Assembly: GCF_031199965.1 (NCBI RefSeq)
Contig: NZ_CP133605.1
Location: 5,065,001-5,129,000 of the forward strand
DNA: 64,000 nucleotides
Source of the DNA: Paenibacillus sp. D2_2
GTDB lineage: Bacteria; Bacillota; Bacilli; Paenibacillales; Paenibacillaceae
Direction: 5' to 3'
The translations under genes were made by a program, and so were the position numbers. The number at the start of each line of letters is the position of its first letter. Within the stretch, counting starts at the first letter, position 1. This document shows, in pieces, positions 48,093-57,536 of the stretch. The notes beneath the pieces are model-generated. The model had not been told where the DNA came from. It saw only the letters and a program-made list of their open reading frames with translations, and made no database searches.

Positions 48093-50960
48093 CTATTCTA
48101 TTGCAGCTGCTGCGATCAAATCCTGGGTCCGTTCCTTATCACGCTTGAGCACAGGACCAAGATAGCGCCCTGTGTAAGACTCCTCTGTCTTGACAATGTC
48201 TTCTGGCGTGCCGGTAGCGATGATCGTTCCACCGCCGCTACCGCCCTCTGGACCGAGATCGATTAAATAGTCGGCGGTCTTGATCACATCAAGATTATGC
48301 TCAATAACCAGAACCGACTCCCCCGAATCGACAAGACGATGCAGCACCTTAAGCAGGCGGTCGATATCATCAACGTGCAGACCTGGTCGTCGGCTCATCG
48401 AGAATATAGATCGTTCTGCCCGTACTACGGCGGTACAACTCGGAAGCCAGCTTCACGCGCTGTGCCTCACCCCCGGACAGTGTCGTCGCCGGTTGGCCTA
48501 GATTAATATAGCCTAGACCTACATCCATCAAGGTCTGCAACTTGCGGTGAATCTTCGGAATGTTCTGGAAGAACTCCGTCGCATTCTCCACCGTCATCTC
48601 CAACACTTCGGCAATGCTCTTACCCTTATATTTAACTTCCAGTGTCTCCCGATTGTATCGCTTGCCTTTACAAATTTCACAAGGCACGTAAACATCCGGC
48701 AGGAAGTGCATTTCAATCTTGATTATCCCGTCACCGCGACAAGCCTCGCAACGTCCGCCTTTGATATTGAAGCTGAATCGGCCCTTCTTATAACCTCGGA
48801 TTTTCGCTTCATTCGTCTGTGCATACAGATCACGAATATCATCAAAGACACCAGTGTAGGTTGCCGGGTTGGAACGCGGCGTACGGCCGATTGGTGACTG
48901 GTCGATATCTACGACCTTATCGATATGCTCCAAGCCTTTCATTTCGCGATATTGCCCAGGTCTAACTCTAGCCTTGTTCAGATCGCGTGCCAACGTCTTG
49001 TACAGGATTTCGTTCACTAAGGTCGATTTACCTGAGCCGGATACTCCGGTAACTGCGGTAAAGACGCCGATCGGGAACTTGACATTAATATTCTTTAGGT
49101 TATTCTCCTTCGCACCCTTCACTTCGAGCCAACGTCCATCCGGCTTGCGGCGTTCAGCTGGAACGGCAATGAACTTCTTGCCGCTCAAATACTGTCCGGT
49201 CAGCGATTTCGAATCCGCCATCACTTCCTCAGGCGTTCCTTGAGAGATAACCTGTCCGCCATGAATACCTGCCCCTGGGCCAATATCGATAATATAATCC
49301 GCCGCCAGCATCGTGTCCTCATCATGCTCAACAACGATGAGTGTATTCCCGATATCACGCATATGGGACAACGTAGAAATCAGACGATCATTATCCCGCT
49401 GATGCAGACCGATACTTGGTTCATCAAGAATATACAATACACCCATCAAGCTGGAACCAATCTGAGTTGCAAGACGAATCCGCTGTGCTTCACCGCCGGA
49501 CAGCGTGCCTGCGGCACGGCTCATCGTCAGATAATCGAGTCCCACATTGACCAGGAAGCCAAGACGACTGTTAATCTCTTTCAGAATTAGGTGGGCGATT
49601 GCTGTCTCCTTCTCACTCAATTGCAGGCCATCGAAGAACTTCCGCGCTTCCCCGATCGATAGCGAAGTCACATAGGCCATATTCTGATCATTGATCGTTA
49701 CGGCCAGGCTCTCCTTCTTCAAACGGTGCCCTTTACAGGTTCCACAAGGTTTGGAGCCCATGAAGCCCTCAATATATTCGCGGATACCCTCCGAGGCTGT
49801 ATCACGGTAACGACGTTCCAAATTCGGAATGATCCCCTCAAAAGTGACAAGCGCATCCTTGCTCATGCCGAAATCATTCTCATAGCGGAAGCGAACCTTG
49901 ATGTCGCCTGTACCATATAACAGCTTGTCCATTTGATCCTTGGTTAGCTCTGATACAGGTACATTCCGCGGAATATCAAAATGCTCGCATACCGACCGCA
50001 GAAACTGCGGGTAATAGTTCGAGGTTCCGCCAGCCCATGCTTCGAAAGCCCCATCCTCAATGCTCTTGGAAGGATTAGGTACAAGCAAATCCGGTCGATA
50101 ATCATCTTAACCCCGAGCCCGTCGCATTCCGGACAAGCCCCGAAAGGACTGTTAAAAGAGAACATCCGCGGAGACAGCTCATCGATGCTGAAGCCGCAAA
50201 TCGGGCAAGCAAAGTTGGAACTGAAGCGCAGCTCCTCCTGACCGATAATATCAACGAGGATCTGGCCACCCGACATTTTAAGCGCCGTCTCGATCGAGTC
50301 GGCAAGCCGACTCCGTGCGTCTTCCTTCACGACAATACGGTCCACGATAACCTCTATGGAATGCTTCTTGTTCTTCTCCAGCTCAATCGTCTCGGACAGA
50401 TCACGCTGCTCTCCATCAACACGTACACGGACGAAGCCCTGCTTGGAAATTTCGCTGAACAGGCTCTTATGCTCACCCTTCTTGCCGGACACGACTGGGG
50501 CTAGAATTTGCAATCGAGTCCGCTCTGGATATTGCATAATACGATCAACCATTTGCTCGACCGTCTGTGACGTAATTTCAATCCCATGCTCTGGACAATG
50601 AGGATGCCCAACACGAGCGAAAAGTAGGCGCAAATAATCATAAATTTCCGTTACGGTTCCCACAGTGGAACGCGGGTTACGGCTCGTTGTCTTCTGATCA
50701 ATGGAGATCGCCGGCGACAGCCCTTCAATGGAATCCACGTCTGGCTTCTCCATTTGTCCGAGGAACTGGCGGGCATAGGCCGATAGCGATTCGACGTATC
50801 TGCGCTGACCCTCAGCGTAAATTGTATCGAATGCTAGTGAAGATTTGCCTGAGCCACTAAGTCCGGTCAGTACGACAAAGCGATCGCGCGGGATCGTGAT
50901 GTCGATATTCTTCAGATTATGGGCGCGTGCGCCCTTGATTACGATATTCTCACTAGCCAA
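48093..50960 (-). CDS. uvrA: excinuclease ABC subunit A, two indels
   Basis: Damage-sensing ATPase of nucleotide excision repair; loads UvrB on DNA lesions. It has two ABC ATPase modules: Walker A GLSGSGKSSLAFD and GVSGSGKSTLVNE, signatures GTLSGGEAQRIRLA and TTLSGGEAQRVKLA, Walker B YILDEPS and YILDEPTTG. Zinc fingers: CPICGF/CPEC and CGTCKGH with CEACRGDG/CEICKGKR. Near 50093 one C is missing (IDPDLLVPNP expected). At 48384 one base is extra within CCTGG (EPTTGLHVDD expected). The two cancel and give about 955 aa, the normal size. It starts at TTG 50960 with AAGGAG upstream. A 169-bp repeat lies between it and uvrB. Confidence 0.95.
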
Positions 50961-50999
50961 TAGGTTTCATCTCCTTGAACCATCTATATAATAGAGGAA

Positions 51000-51168
51000 G
51001 TTCAAAAATTCCGCTTTTGATCACGAAGTCATTTCGAGAAGTATATTCGACATCGAATCTTGAATTCACCCGGGCCTTTCGATGCTCACGTACCAACTAC
51101 GTACGCTGCGCTTCTCAGTCCCTAGCTTTATCCAACCTTCTCGGTGCTGAAAATCGGCCTTTTTGAAC
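51000..51168. repeat. 169-bp MITE-like repeat, copy 1
   Basis: Ends inverted as GTTCAAAAA ... TTTTTGAAC. The inside carries GTACG palindromes and a CGACATCGAATCTTGAATTCA block. It aligns over its full length, with few differences, to the reverse complement of 59099-59266. It has no reading frame and lies between uvrB and uvrA, which are normally adjacent. It is a non-autonomous repeat, mobile in the past. Confidence 0.85.
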
Positions 51169-51187
51169 ATTACTATATAACAGTTTG

Positions 51188-53179
51188 CTATTCTGCTTTA
51201 AGCTCTAAAATCGCGTCGCGTAGCTCAGCAGCCCGTTCAAACTGCAGACTCTTGGCCGCTTCCTTCATCTCGGCCTCAAGCCGTTTGATCATTGACTCGC
51301 GATCGCGTTTGGACAACTTACCTTTAGCATCGGCCAAGTAATCCGCCTTGCTCTCCGCCACTTTGGTCGCTTCAATCACATCTCTGACTTTCTTGCGAAT
51401 CGTTTGAGGCGTGATGCCATGCTTCTCATTATAAGCGATCTGGATGCTGCGACGACGCTCCGTCTCCTTGATAGCGCGATCCATTGAATCAGTAATATGA
51501 TCGCCATACATCAACACTCGGCCATCTGAATTCCGCGCCGCCCGGCCAATCGTCTGGATCAGTGAGCGCTCGGAACGCAGGAAGCCCTCCTTATCCGCAT
51601 CGAGAATAGCAACCAGCGACACCTCAGGAAGATCGAGCCCCTCCCGCAGCAGGTTAATCCCAATTAATACATGGAAGGTACCCAGCCGCAAATCGCGAAG
51701 AATGCTCATCCGCTCTAATGTCTTGATATCAGAATGAAGATAGCGCACCTTAATCCCGATCTCCTTCAGATAATCGGTAAGGTCCTCGGACATCTTCTTA
51801 GTTAATGTCGTAACCAGAACCCGTTCATCCTTATTAATCCGCTCGTGGATCTCTCCGATCAAATCATCGATTTGGCCCTTGGTCGGACGCACTTCGATTA
51901 CCGGATCAAGCAGACCCGTCGGTCGGATAATCTGCTGCGTCATTGTATCGCAATGTTCTAGCTCATATGGACCTGGAGTTGCTGATACAAAGATCATTTG
52001 CCCCGCCTTTTCCTCAAATTCCTCGAACCTGAGCGGACGGTTATCGAGTGCGGAAGGAAGCCGGAACCCGTGGTCGACCAGCACGTTCTTCCGAGCCTGG
52101 TCCCCATTATACATCGCCCGAACTTGCGGCAACGTAACGTGTGACTCATCCACGACAATCAACATATCGTCAGGGAAATAGTCCATCAAAGTATAAGGCG
52201 TTGCTCCCCGTTCACGGAAGGTCAACGGCCCTGAATAGTTCTCAATCCCTGAGCAGAAGCCAACTTCCTTCATCATCTCAATATCATACCGAGTACGTTG
52301 TTCAAGCCGCTGTGCCTCCAGCAACTTCCCCTGAGCGCGAAAAGTCTCCAATCGCTCCTCCAATTCGCGTTCGATATTGACAAGCGCTGCCTTCATCGTC
52401 TCCTCTTGGGTTACGAAGTGAGATGCCGGGAAAATAGCGACATGGTCCCGCTCCCCGACCAATTCACCGGTCAGCACGTCAATTTCCGTGATCCGTTCGA
52501 TCTCATCGCCGAAAAACTCGACTCTAATCGCTTGTTCCCCTTTGGAGGCCGGGAAAATCTCCAGCACATCCCCGCGCACACGAAACGTCCCGCGCACGAA
52601 GTTGATATCGTTTCGCTGGTATTGGATATCAACGAGCCGACTCAGAATCTGATTGCGTTGTTTCTCCATCCCGACACGAAGTGACAGAACGAGATCGCGG
52701 TATTCCATCGGCGAACCGAGACCATAAATACACGATACGCTCGCTACAATAATGACATCCCGCCGTTCAAATAATGAGCTTGTCGCTGAGTGCCTAAGTT
52801 TATCAATTTCTTCATTAATGCTGGAATCTTTCTCAATATAGGTATCAGAGGAAGGGATGTACGCTTCCGGCTGGTAATAGTCGTAATAACTGACGAAGTA
52901 ATCTACAGAGTTATGAGGAAAAAATTCTTTGAACTCGCTTGCGAGTTGCGCGGCCAGCGTCTTGTTGTGAGCGATCACCAGTGTCGGCCTATTCAGCTTC
53001 GCAATCGTGTTCGCAATTGTAAAGGTTTTACCGGTACCTGTTGCGCCTAATAGCGTTTGGTACTTTCTACCCATTTTTACGCCTTCAACCAATTCCTCAA
53101 CGGCCGTCGGCTGGTCTCCCTGCAGCTTATACTCGGAGACGACTTCAAATTTATTATCATTGAAGACAATATCGCTCAT
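51188..53179 (-). CDS. uvrB: excinuclease ABC subunit B
   Basis: Central helicase-like protein of nucleotide excision repair; receives the lesion from UvrA and recruits UvrC. It is 663 aa and intact. Walker A LLGATGTGKTFT is near residue 42, the beta-hairpin region YYDYYQPEAYIPSSDTYIEK near residue 95, helicase motifs DESHVTLPQ and LVTTLTKKM follow, then GRAARN, and the C-terminal UVR domain (MKEAAKSLQFERAAELRD) that binds UvrC. It is upstream of uvrA in the same orientation. Confidence 0.98.
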   Translation of the reverse strand: MSDIVFNDNKFEVVSEYKLQGDQPTAVEELVEGVKMGRKYQTLLGATGTGKTFTIANTIAKLNRPTLVIAHNKTLAAQLASEFKEFFPHNSVDYFVSYYDYYQPEAYIPSSDTYIEKDSSINEEIDKLRHSATSSLFERRDVIIVASVSCIYGLGSPMEYRDLVLSLRVGMEKQRNQILSRLVDIQYQRNDINFVRGTFRVRGDVLEIFPASKGEQAIRVEFFGDEIERITEIDVLTGELVGERDHVAIFPASHFVTQEETMKAALVNIERELEERLETFRAQGKLLEAQRLEQRTRYDIEMMKEVGFCSGIENYSGPLTFRERGATPYTLMDYFPDDMLIVVDESHVTLPQVRAMYNGDQARKNVLVDHGFRLPSALDNRPLRFEEFEEKAGQMIFVSATPGPYELEHCDTMTQQIIRPTGLLDPVIEVRPTKGQIDDLIGEIHERINKDERVLVTTLTKKMSEDLTDYLKEIGIKVRYLHSDIKTLERMSILRDLRLGTFHVLIGINLLREGLDLPEVSLVAILDADKEGFLRSERSLIQTIGRAARNSDGRVLMYGDHITDSMDRAIKETERRRSIQIAYNEKHGITPQTIRKKVRDVIEATKVAESKADYLADAKGKLSKRDRESMIKRLEAEMKEAAKSLQFERAAELRDAILELKAE

Positions 53180-53390
53180 TGTCCAACATCACCTTTATCG
53201 TTAAAATGAAATACTAGAGGTTATCATTAGACAGCTTGTGACATATTTCTACTCTTTATAGAGGTTGAACCTTCACTATACACCAATTCATCCCTATAAA
53301 TGTAAAATAGGAATGGATGTTCCCATACATTATAACTTTTTTGTGTATCAGATGCAAACGATAAGTAAGAAGAGGAGTGGGTAGCAGGAG

Positions 53391-54188
53391 ATGGATATTT
53401 CAACAGTTATCGGTATCATTGTCGGACTTGCCGCATTGATCGGCGGGTTCATTTGGGAAGGGGGAGAATTAGGAGGTCTCATGCAGATTACTGCCGCTTG
53501 CATTGTGTTCGGAGGAACACTTGCTGCGGTATTGGTTAGTTTCCCACTTGCAAGGCTGAAGACGGTCCCGCGTGCGCTGGCTATCGCCTTTACTTCTAGA
53601 CACTCTGATTTGTCCGGGTTGATCGATGACATCACCAGCATGTCCCATACCGCGAGACGAGAAGGTGTCTTAACTCTGGAGAAAAAAGCAGCGGAATATC
53701 CCGATCCCTTCCTCCGCGAAGGAATCCAGCTCGTCGTTGACGGTACAGATCGGGCGATGGTTGAACAGATCATGGAGCTCGAGCTACAAGCTACGCATCA
53801 TAAATATGAAAGCTATGCCAAAATATTCGAATCCGCTGGCGGATATGCCCGAACGATGGGGATTATCGGTACGGTCATGGGCCTCATTCACGTTCTCGGC
53901 AGCCTGACTGAGCCGACAGCATTAGGACCTTCCATCGCTTTGGCCTTTACAGCTACATTATACGGTGTGGCAAGCGCCAACCTGATCTTTTTGCCGATCG
54001 CTACGAAGATAAAGTCGAGGGGCGAGGATGAAGTACAGCGGATGGAAATGATGCTCGAAGGTATTCTCTCCATTCAGAACGGAGACCACCCGGTGCTGGT
54101 TCGCCGCAAGTTGGAATCCTTCACTATGGATTCTGATTCTGTTACTCCCAAGCAGGAAGTAGCCGAGTTCAAGGAGATTGAACTATGA
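53391..54188 (+). CDS. motA: flagellar motor stator protein MotA
   Basis: Proton-channel subunit of the flagellar stator, 265 aa. It has four transmembrane helices (the first at GIIVGLAALIGGFIW; pair III/IV at RTMGIIGTVMGLIHVL and FTATLYGVASANLIFL). The cytoplasmic loop carries the charged residues that contact FliG, and the Pro pair important for torque lies in this region. A GGAG directly touches the ATG, so the effective ribosome site may be the AAGAGGAG 13-15 bases upstream. It overlaps motB by 4 bp (ATGA). No other flagellar genes are in the window. Confidence 0.94.
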   Translation: MDISTVIGIIVGLAALIGGFIWEGGELGGLMQITAACIVFGGTLAAVLVSFPLARLKTVPRALAIAFTSRHSDLSGLIDDITSMSHTARREGVLTLEKKAAEYPDPFLREGIQLVVDGTDRAMVEQIMELELQATHHKYESYAKIFESAGGYARTMGIIGTVMGLIHVLGSLTEPTALGPSIALAFTATLYGVASANLIFLPIATKIKSRGEDEVQRMEMMLEGILSIQNGDHPVLVRRKLESFTMDSDSVTPKQEVAEFKEIEL

Positions 54189-55003
54189 GGCAGAGTCAGC
54201 ATGAACGGAGCCGCAGGTGGAAGAAAAGCCAACAAAATGACTCCAAAGATCGCTGGATGATTACATACGCTGACCTGATTACACTACTACTCATTTTCTT
54301 TGTCATCATGTATGGAATGAGTCGTCTCGATGTTGAGAAATACGAGCTTGTTACTCAATCCCTGCAACATACATTCAGCAGCGGAAATTCTATTATTAAT
54401 GGTGGTAATGGCATTCTCGACGGTTCACAAAGCCCGGATATACATAAGGAACCGATCCCCGGTTCTGCTAACGCAGACCAGAGCAAACCAAATGGTACAG
54501 AGCCGTTAAGCGAGCGCGAGCTCGCGTTCCGCAAACAAGAGGAAGAGCTACAGAATCTAATGGCCCGGATCGAAGCTTATGTGAAGGATAATCAGCTGCA
54601 GGATCAAATCCATGTTGCCGATCTGCCGAAGGGAATCTCGATCACCTTGAGCGATCGTTTCCTATTCGATACCGGCAAGGCGGAATTGAAGCAAGAATCT
54701 GCCAAGACCATGGCCAAGTTGGCCAGCCTGTTTCAGCAGCTTAACACCGTTATTAGCATCGAGGGTCATACCGACAATCAGCCGATCGTTCGCGCCTCTA
54801 GGTACAAGGACAATTGGGAGCTGTCTGGTGCAAGAGCCCTATCTGTGTTGCGCTTCTTCTTAGATAAGGAGAAGTTGGATCCACAGCATTTTCAGTACGC
54901 TGGCTACGCCGACACCCGTCCTGCCGCCGACAATACAACAGATGAGGGTAGACAGAAGAACCGTCGTGTTGAAATCACAGTATTGAGACAGCTACAGCAA
55001 TAA
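54185..55003 (+). CDS. motB: flagellar motor protein MotB
   Basis: 272 aa. One transmembrane helix, with the channel Asp in MITYADLITLLLIFFVIM, is followed by a linker and a C-terminal OmpA-like peptidoglycan-binding domain (ISLSDRFLFDTGKAEL, SIEGHTDNQPI, NWELSGARALSVLRFFL, KNRRVEI). It anchors the stator to the cell wall and couples ion flow to torque. The 4-bp overlap with motA implies coupled translation. Confidence 0.95.
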   Translation: MRQSQHERSRRWKKSQQNDSKDRWMITYADLITLLLIFFVIMYGMSRLDVEKYELVTQSLQHTFSSGNSIINGGNGILDGSQSPDIHKEPIPGSANADQSKPNGTEPLSERELAFRKQEEELQNLMARIEAYVKDNQLQDQIHVADLPKGISITLSDRFLFDTGKAELKQESAKTMAKLASLFQQLNTVISIEGHTDNQPIVRASRYKDNWELSGARALSVLRFFLDKEKLDPQHFQYAGYADTRPAADNTTDEGRQKNRRVEITVLRQLQQ

Positions 55004-55010
55004 GTAACGG

Positions 55011-55037
55011 AAAGCTTGGTGACATGCCAAGCTTTTT
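55011..55037 (+). terminator. terminator of motAB
   Basis: Stem AAAGCTTGG / CCAAGCTTT with a TGACATG loop followed by a T-run, starting 8 bp after the motB stop. Confidence 0.87.
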
Positions 55038-55132
55038 GCTTTGTAGATAAAATGTTGTACGATAGAATAGGTAAAATTATGCACTGCATCTTTTTTATAG
55101 GTATGATATAAGTTTGGATATCTACGTTGAAT

Positions 55133-56011
55133 ATGGTGGGTGAAGAAATGATAGAAAACCTGAATACAGAAAAAGCGGGCAAGACAGCATTAGTCGTTGA
55201 AGGCGGCGGAATGAGAGGCATCTTCTCAACGGGAATTCTCGATGCATTCATCAAACAGGAATTCTTCCCATTTGACCTATGTATCGGCGTTTCTGCCGGA
55301 TCCTCAAATGTCGCTGCCTATTTAGGCAGGATGTATCAGCGCAATTATAAAGTATTTACAGACTATTCACTCCGTCCGGAGTTCATCAGCATGAAGAAAT
55401 TTATCCGCGGTGGCCATCTGATGGATATCGACTGGCTCTGGGACGTTACACTACGGGATTTGCCTGTGAATGTAGACACTCTGTTCTCTGCCTCCTCCGA
55501 ATTTATTATCGGAGCGACCGAAGTGAACACGGGTAATTCGGTGTATTTAAAGCCGACCCGGCATAATTTTGACCAGTTGATGAAAGCTTCAAGCGCCATA
55601 CCGGTTATATACCGCAGCTTCGTTGAAGTGGATGGGGTAAAGTATGTCGATGGCGGAGTCACCGATTCCATTCCCGTAATCGAAGCCTATCGCCGTGGCG
55701 CCACCAAAATTATGGTGCTACGATCCAGACCCCATGCTTATATGATGAAGAGCAGCAAAAATAATATGTTAACCCGGTGGTATCTGCGTAACTATCCAGA
55801 CCTGCTGCAAGCACTCGACAACCGCGCACATACCTACCAGGAAGCGATCGATTTCATGCGCAATTCTCCGGTCGATGTGCAGGTCATTGAAGTGAATCCA
55901 CCGGATTCCTTCAAGACAGAACGTTTGACTAAGGAGCTGTCTGTGCTGGAGCAAGATTATCAACTCGGCTATGACATAGGCGTGCAGTTGTCGCAGGATT
56001 GGAGTAAGTAA
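55133..56011 (+). CDS. patatin-like phospholipase family protein (YjjU-like)
   Basis: About 292 aa. The patatin fold shows the oxyanion loop EGGGMRGIFSTG, the nucleophile elbow GVSAGSSN (GxSxG) and the catalytic Asp in DGGVTDSIPV, the Ser-Asp dyad of lipid acyl hydrolases. The C-terminal part (RSRPHAYMMKSSKNNMLTRW) matches the YjjU/RssA-like subgroup. It may hydrolyse membrane phospholipids; the true substrate is unknown. The start is uncertain: ATG 55133 or ATG 55148, with the GGTGGGTGAA before the latter acting as a weak ribosome site. Confidence 0.88.
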   Translation: MVGEEMIENLNTEKAGKTALVVEGGGMRGIFSTGILDAFIKQEFFPFDLCIGVSAGSSNVAAYLGRMYQRNYKVFTDYSLRPEFISMKKFIRGGHLMDIDWLWDVTLRDLPVNVDTLFSASSEFIIGATEVNTGNSVYLKPTRHNFDQLMKASSAIPVIYRSFVEVDGVKYVDGGVTDSIPVIEAYRRGATKIMVLRSRPHAYMMKSSKNNMLTRWYLRNYPDLLQALDNRAHTYQEAIDFMRNSPVDVQVIEVNPPDSFKTERLTKELSVLEQDYQLGYDIGVQLSQDWSK

Positions 56012-56040
56012 TTGCCCCAACGATGCGCTTCAACACAAAA

Positions 56041-56072
56041 GGGCTGCGGCCGCTTACGCGGTGCCGCAGCCC
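56041..56072. terminator. bidirectional GC-rich terminator
   Basis: Stem GGGCTGCGGC / GCCGCAGCCC, with AAAA on the left and TTATTTT on the right. It separates the convergent patatin-like gene and minJ. Confidence 0.85.
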
Positions 56073-56083
56073 TTATTTTCGTC

Positions 56084-57409
56084 TCAACCCGCCGATGGCG
56101 GTTGAGACGCTGTGTCGCCGCCCCGCCTAGCCGGGCGGCGCTTATCGCGCGCGCCAGCTTCGCTGCGCCGCGGCTTGAGCAGCTGCAGCAGCGACAGCGG
56201 CTGCAGCCTTACAGCAACCGGCGCCTTATCGTCAGGCGCCAGGATCACGCCGAGCTGATGATGCTCGCCGGCGTATATCGCGCGCTGGAGAAACTTGATC
56301 TCACCCTTGAGATTAAGAACCTCCAGCTTGCAGAAGGCCGGATTCATCCGCAGCGCCGCATGCATCTCTTCCTTCGTTGGCACCGGCACACCATTAACTT
56401 TGCGAATGGTCTCACCGACCAGAATGCCCATTTCCTGTGCCGGACTATCCGGCAACACCGCAAGCACCCTCAATCCCCCTACCGGATTGACGAACAGCGG
56501 ACTTGATTCTTGCTCCTCGAAACGGCTGTACCATACCAGTCCTTCGTGCAATAAGAAGGACACTAGTGCCGCTGGCAACACGATCCAGCCCCACCAGTGG
56601 GACAGCAATGCTAGTACGAATACGGTCAAACCAAAGAACAATAACCGATTTGAGGTCAATCGCGCCTTGACCTGAGGTAGCATCCCGCTCGTCATCTCCG
56701 AGAAACCGATAATGATCGGCAGAGCGACAAGCCCGAACCCGTCCTGCCATGCATTCCCGCCAAATAACGGGGTCCAAGGCAGCACCCCTCCCGCCGTCTG
56801 AGCAGGAATGAGCAGTAGCAGTGGAACGGGCCATAGGCTCTGCATTTGATAACCCCCGACCAGCTTGCCGCGCTTACCTTCGAAGAACAACGGCCCTGCA
56901 AAAGAAGCACCCTGCCAACGGACGAGCAGCCCTTCCGCTAAGTGCAGTAATCCGACAAGACAAAGCAGCGCTGGAATATTCAGCTCCCTAACCGCACGAA
57001 GCACTTCGGCTCCAAATCCACTGCCAACAAACGAAGGAAAGCGATCCAGTACAAACTGGATGACTCCCAGCAATCCGACGGAGTAAGCCATACATAGATA
57101 TCTGACACGAACGAGCAGCAATACAATCGTTACCGCCCATATACATAAAATGCCCTCTACCGTAAGCGTCATGCCAATAAACGCGTTAACAAGTGAGATG
57201 ATAACCCCTGCCAGCAGACCTCCAAGGACTGTACGCCAAGTCTGAGTGAGCCAATTGTTCAGCCGTACATGGAACAATCTACGCTCCAATATGACTTGCC
57301 TGCGATAGAGCAAGAGCACCATAATAATCGAGATATAATAGAACGGCTGCAGAAACAATTGTCCTACGGCCCCGGCTACATTCCATAATCCTTCAAGCAC
57401 TAGATCCAA
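56084..57409 (-). CDS. minJ: MinJ-like polytopic PDZ membrane protein
   Basis: 441 aa with about eight transmembrane helices and a C-terminal PDZ domain (about residues 315-400: VNPVGGLRVLAVLPDSPAQE, VGETIRKVNGVPVPTKEEMH). B. subtilis MinJ has this architecture, bridges DivIVA to MinD/MinC to keep division at midcell, and its gene lies near ftsEX-ctpB and uvrBA, as here. The last about 30 residues form a basic, Arg/Lys/Ala-rich tail encoded by very GC-rich DNA. The call rests on architecture plus gene order; the sequence itself diverges widely in this family. Confidence 0.75.
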   Translation of the reverse strand: MDLVLEGLWNVAGAVGQLFLQPFYYISIIMVLLLYRRQVILERRLFHVRLNNWLTQTWRTVLGGLLAGVIISLVNAFIGMTLTVEGILCIWAVTIVLLLVRVRYLCMAYSVGLLGVIQFVLDRFPSFVGSGFGAEVLRAVRELNIPALLCLVGLLHLAEGLLVRWQGASFAGPLFFEGKRGKLVGGYQMQSLWPVPLLLLIPAQTAGGVLPWTPLFGGNAWQDGFGLVALPIIIGFSEMTSGMLPQVKARLTSNRLLFFGLTVFVLALLSHWWGWIVLPAALVSFLLHEGLVWYSRFEEQESSPLFVNPVGGLRVLAVLPDSPAQEMGILVGETIRKVNGVPVPTKEEMHAALRMNPAFCKLEVLNLKGEIKFLQRAIYAGEHHQLGVILAPDDKAPVAVRLQPLSLLQLLKPRRSEAGARDKRRPARRGGDTASQPPSAG

Positions 57410-57507
57410 TCGATCATCAACCCCTAACCATCATCTCAAAATATCGCTCTATCCATAACTGGATTACTTCAACATCAATAAAACTTGTCCACCTTTAACT
57501 ATAACAG

Positions 57508-57536
57508 AAAAAAAGAAGGCTGCACTCAGCCTTCTT
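57508..57536 (-). terminator. terminator of ctpB
   Basis: Stem AAGAAGGCTG / CAGCCTTCTT with a CACT-type loop, followed on the minus strand by a run of seven U. It overlaps the ctpB stop codon. Confidence 0.88.
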
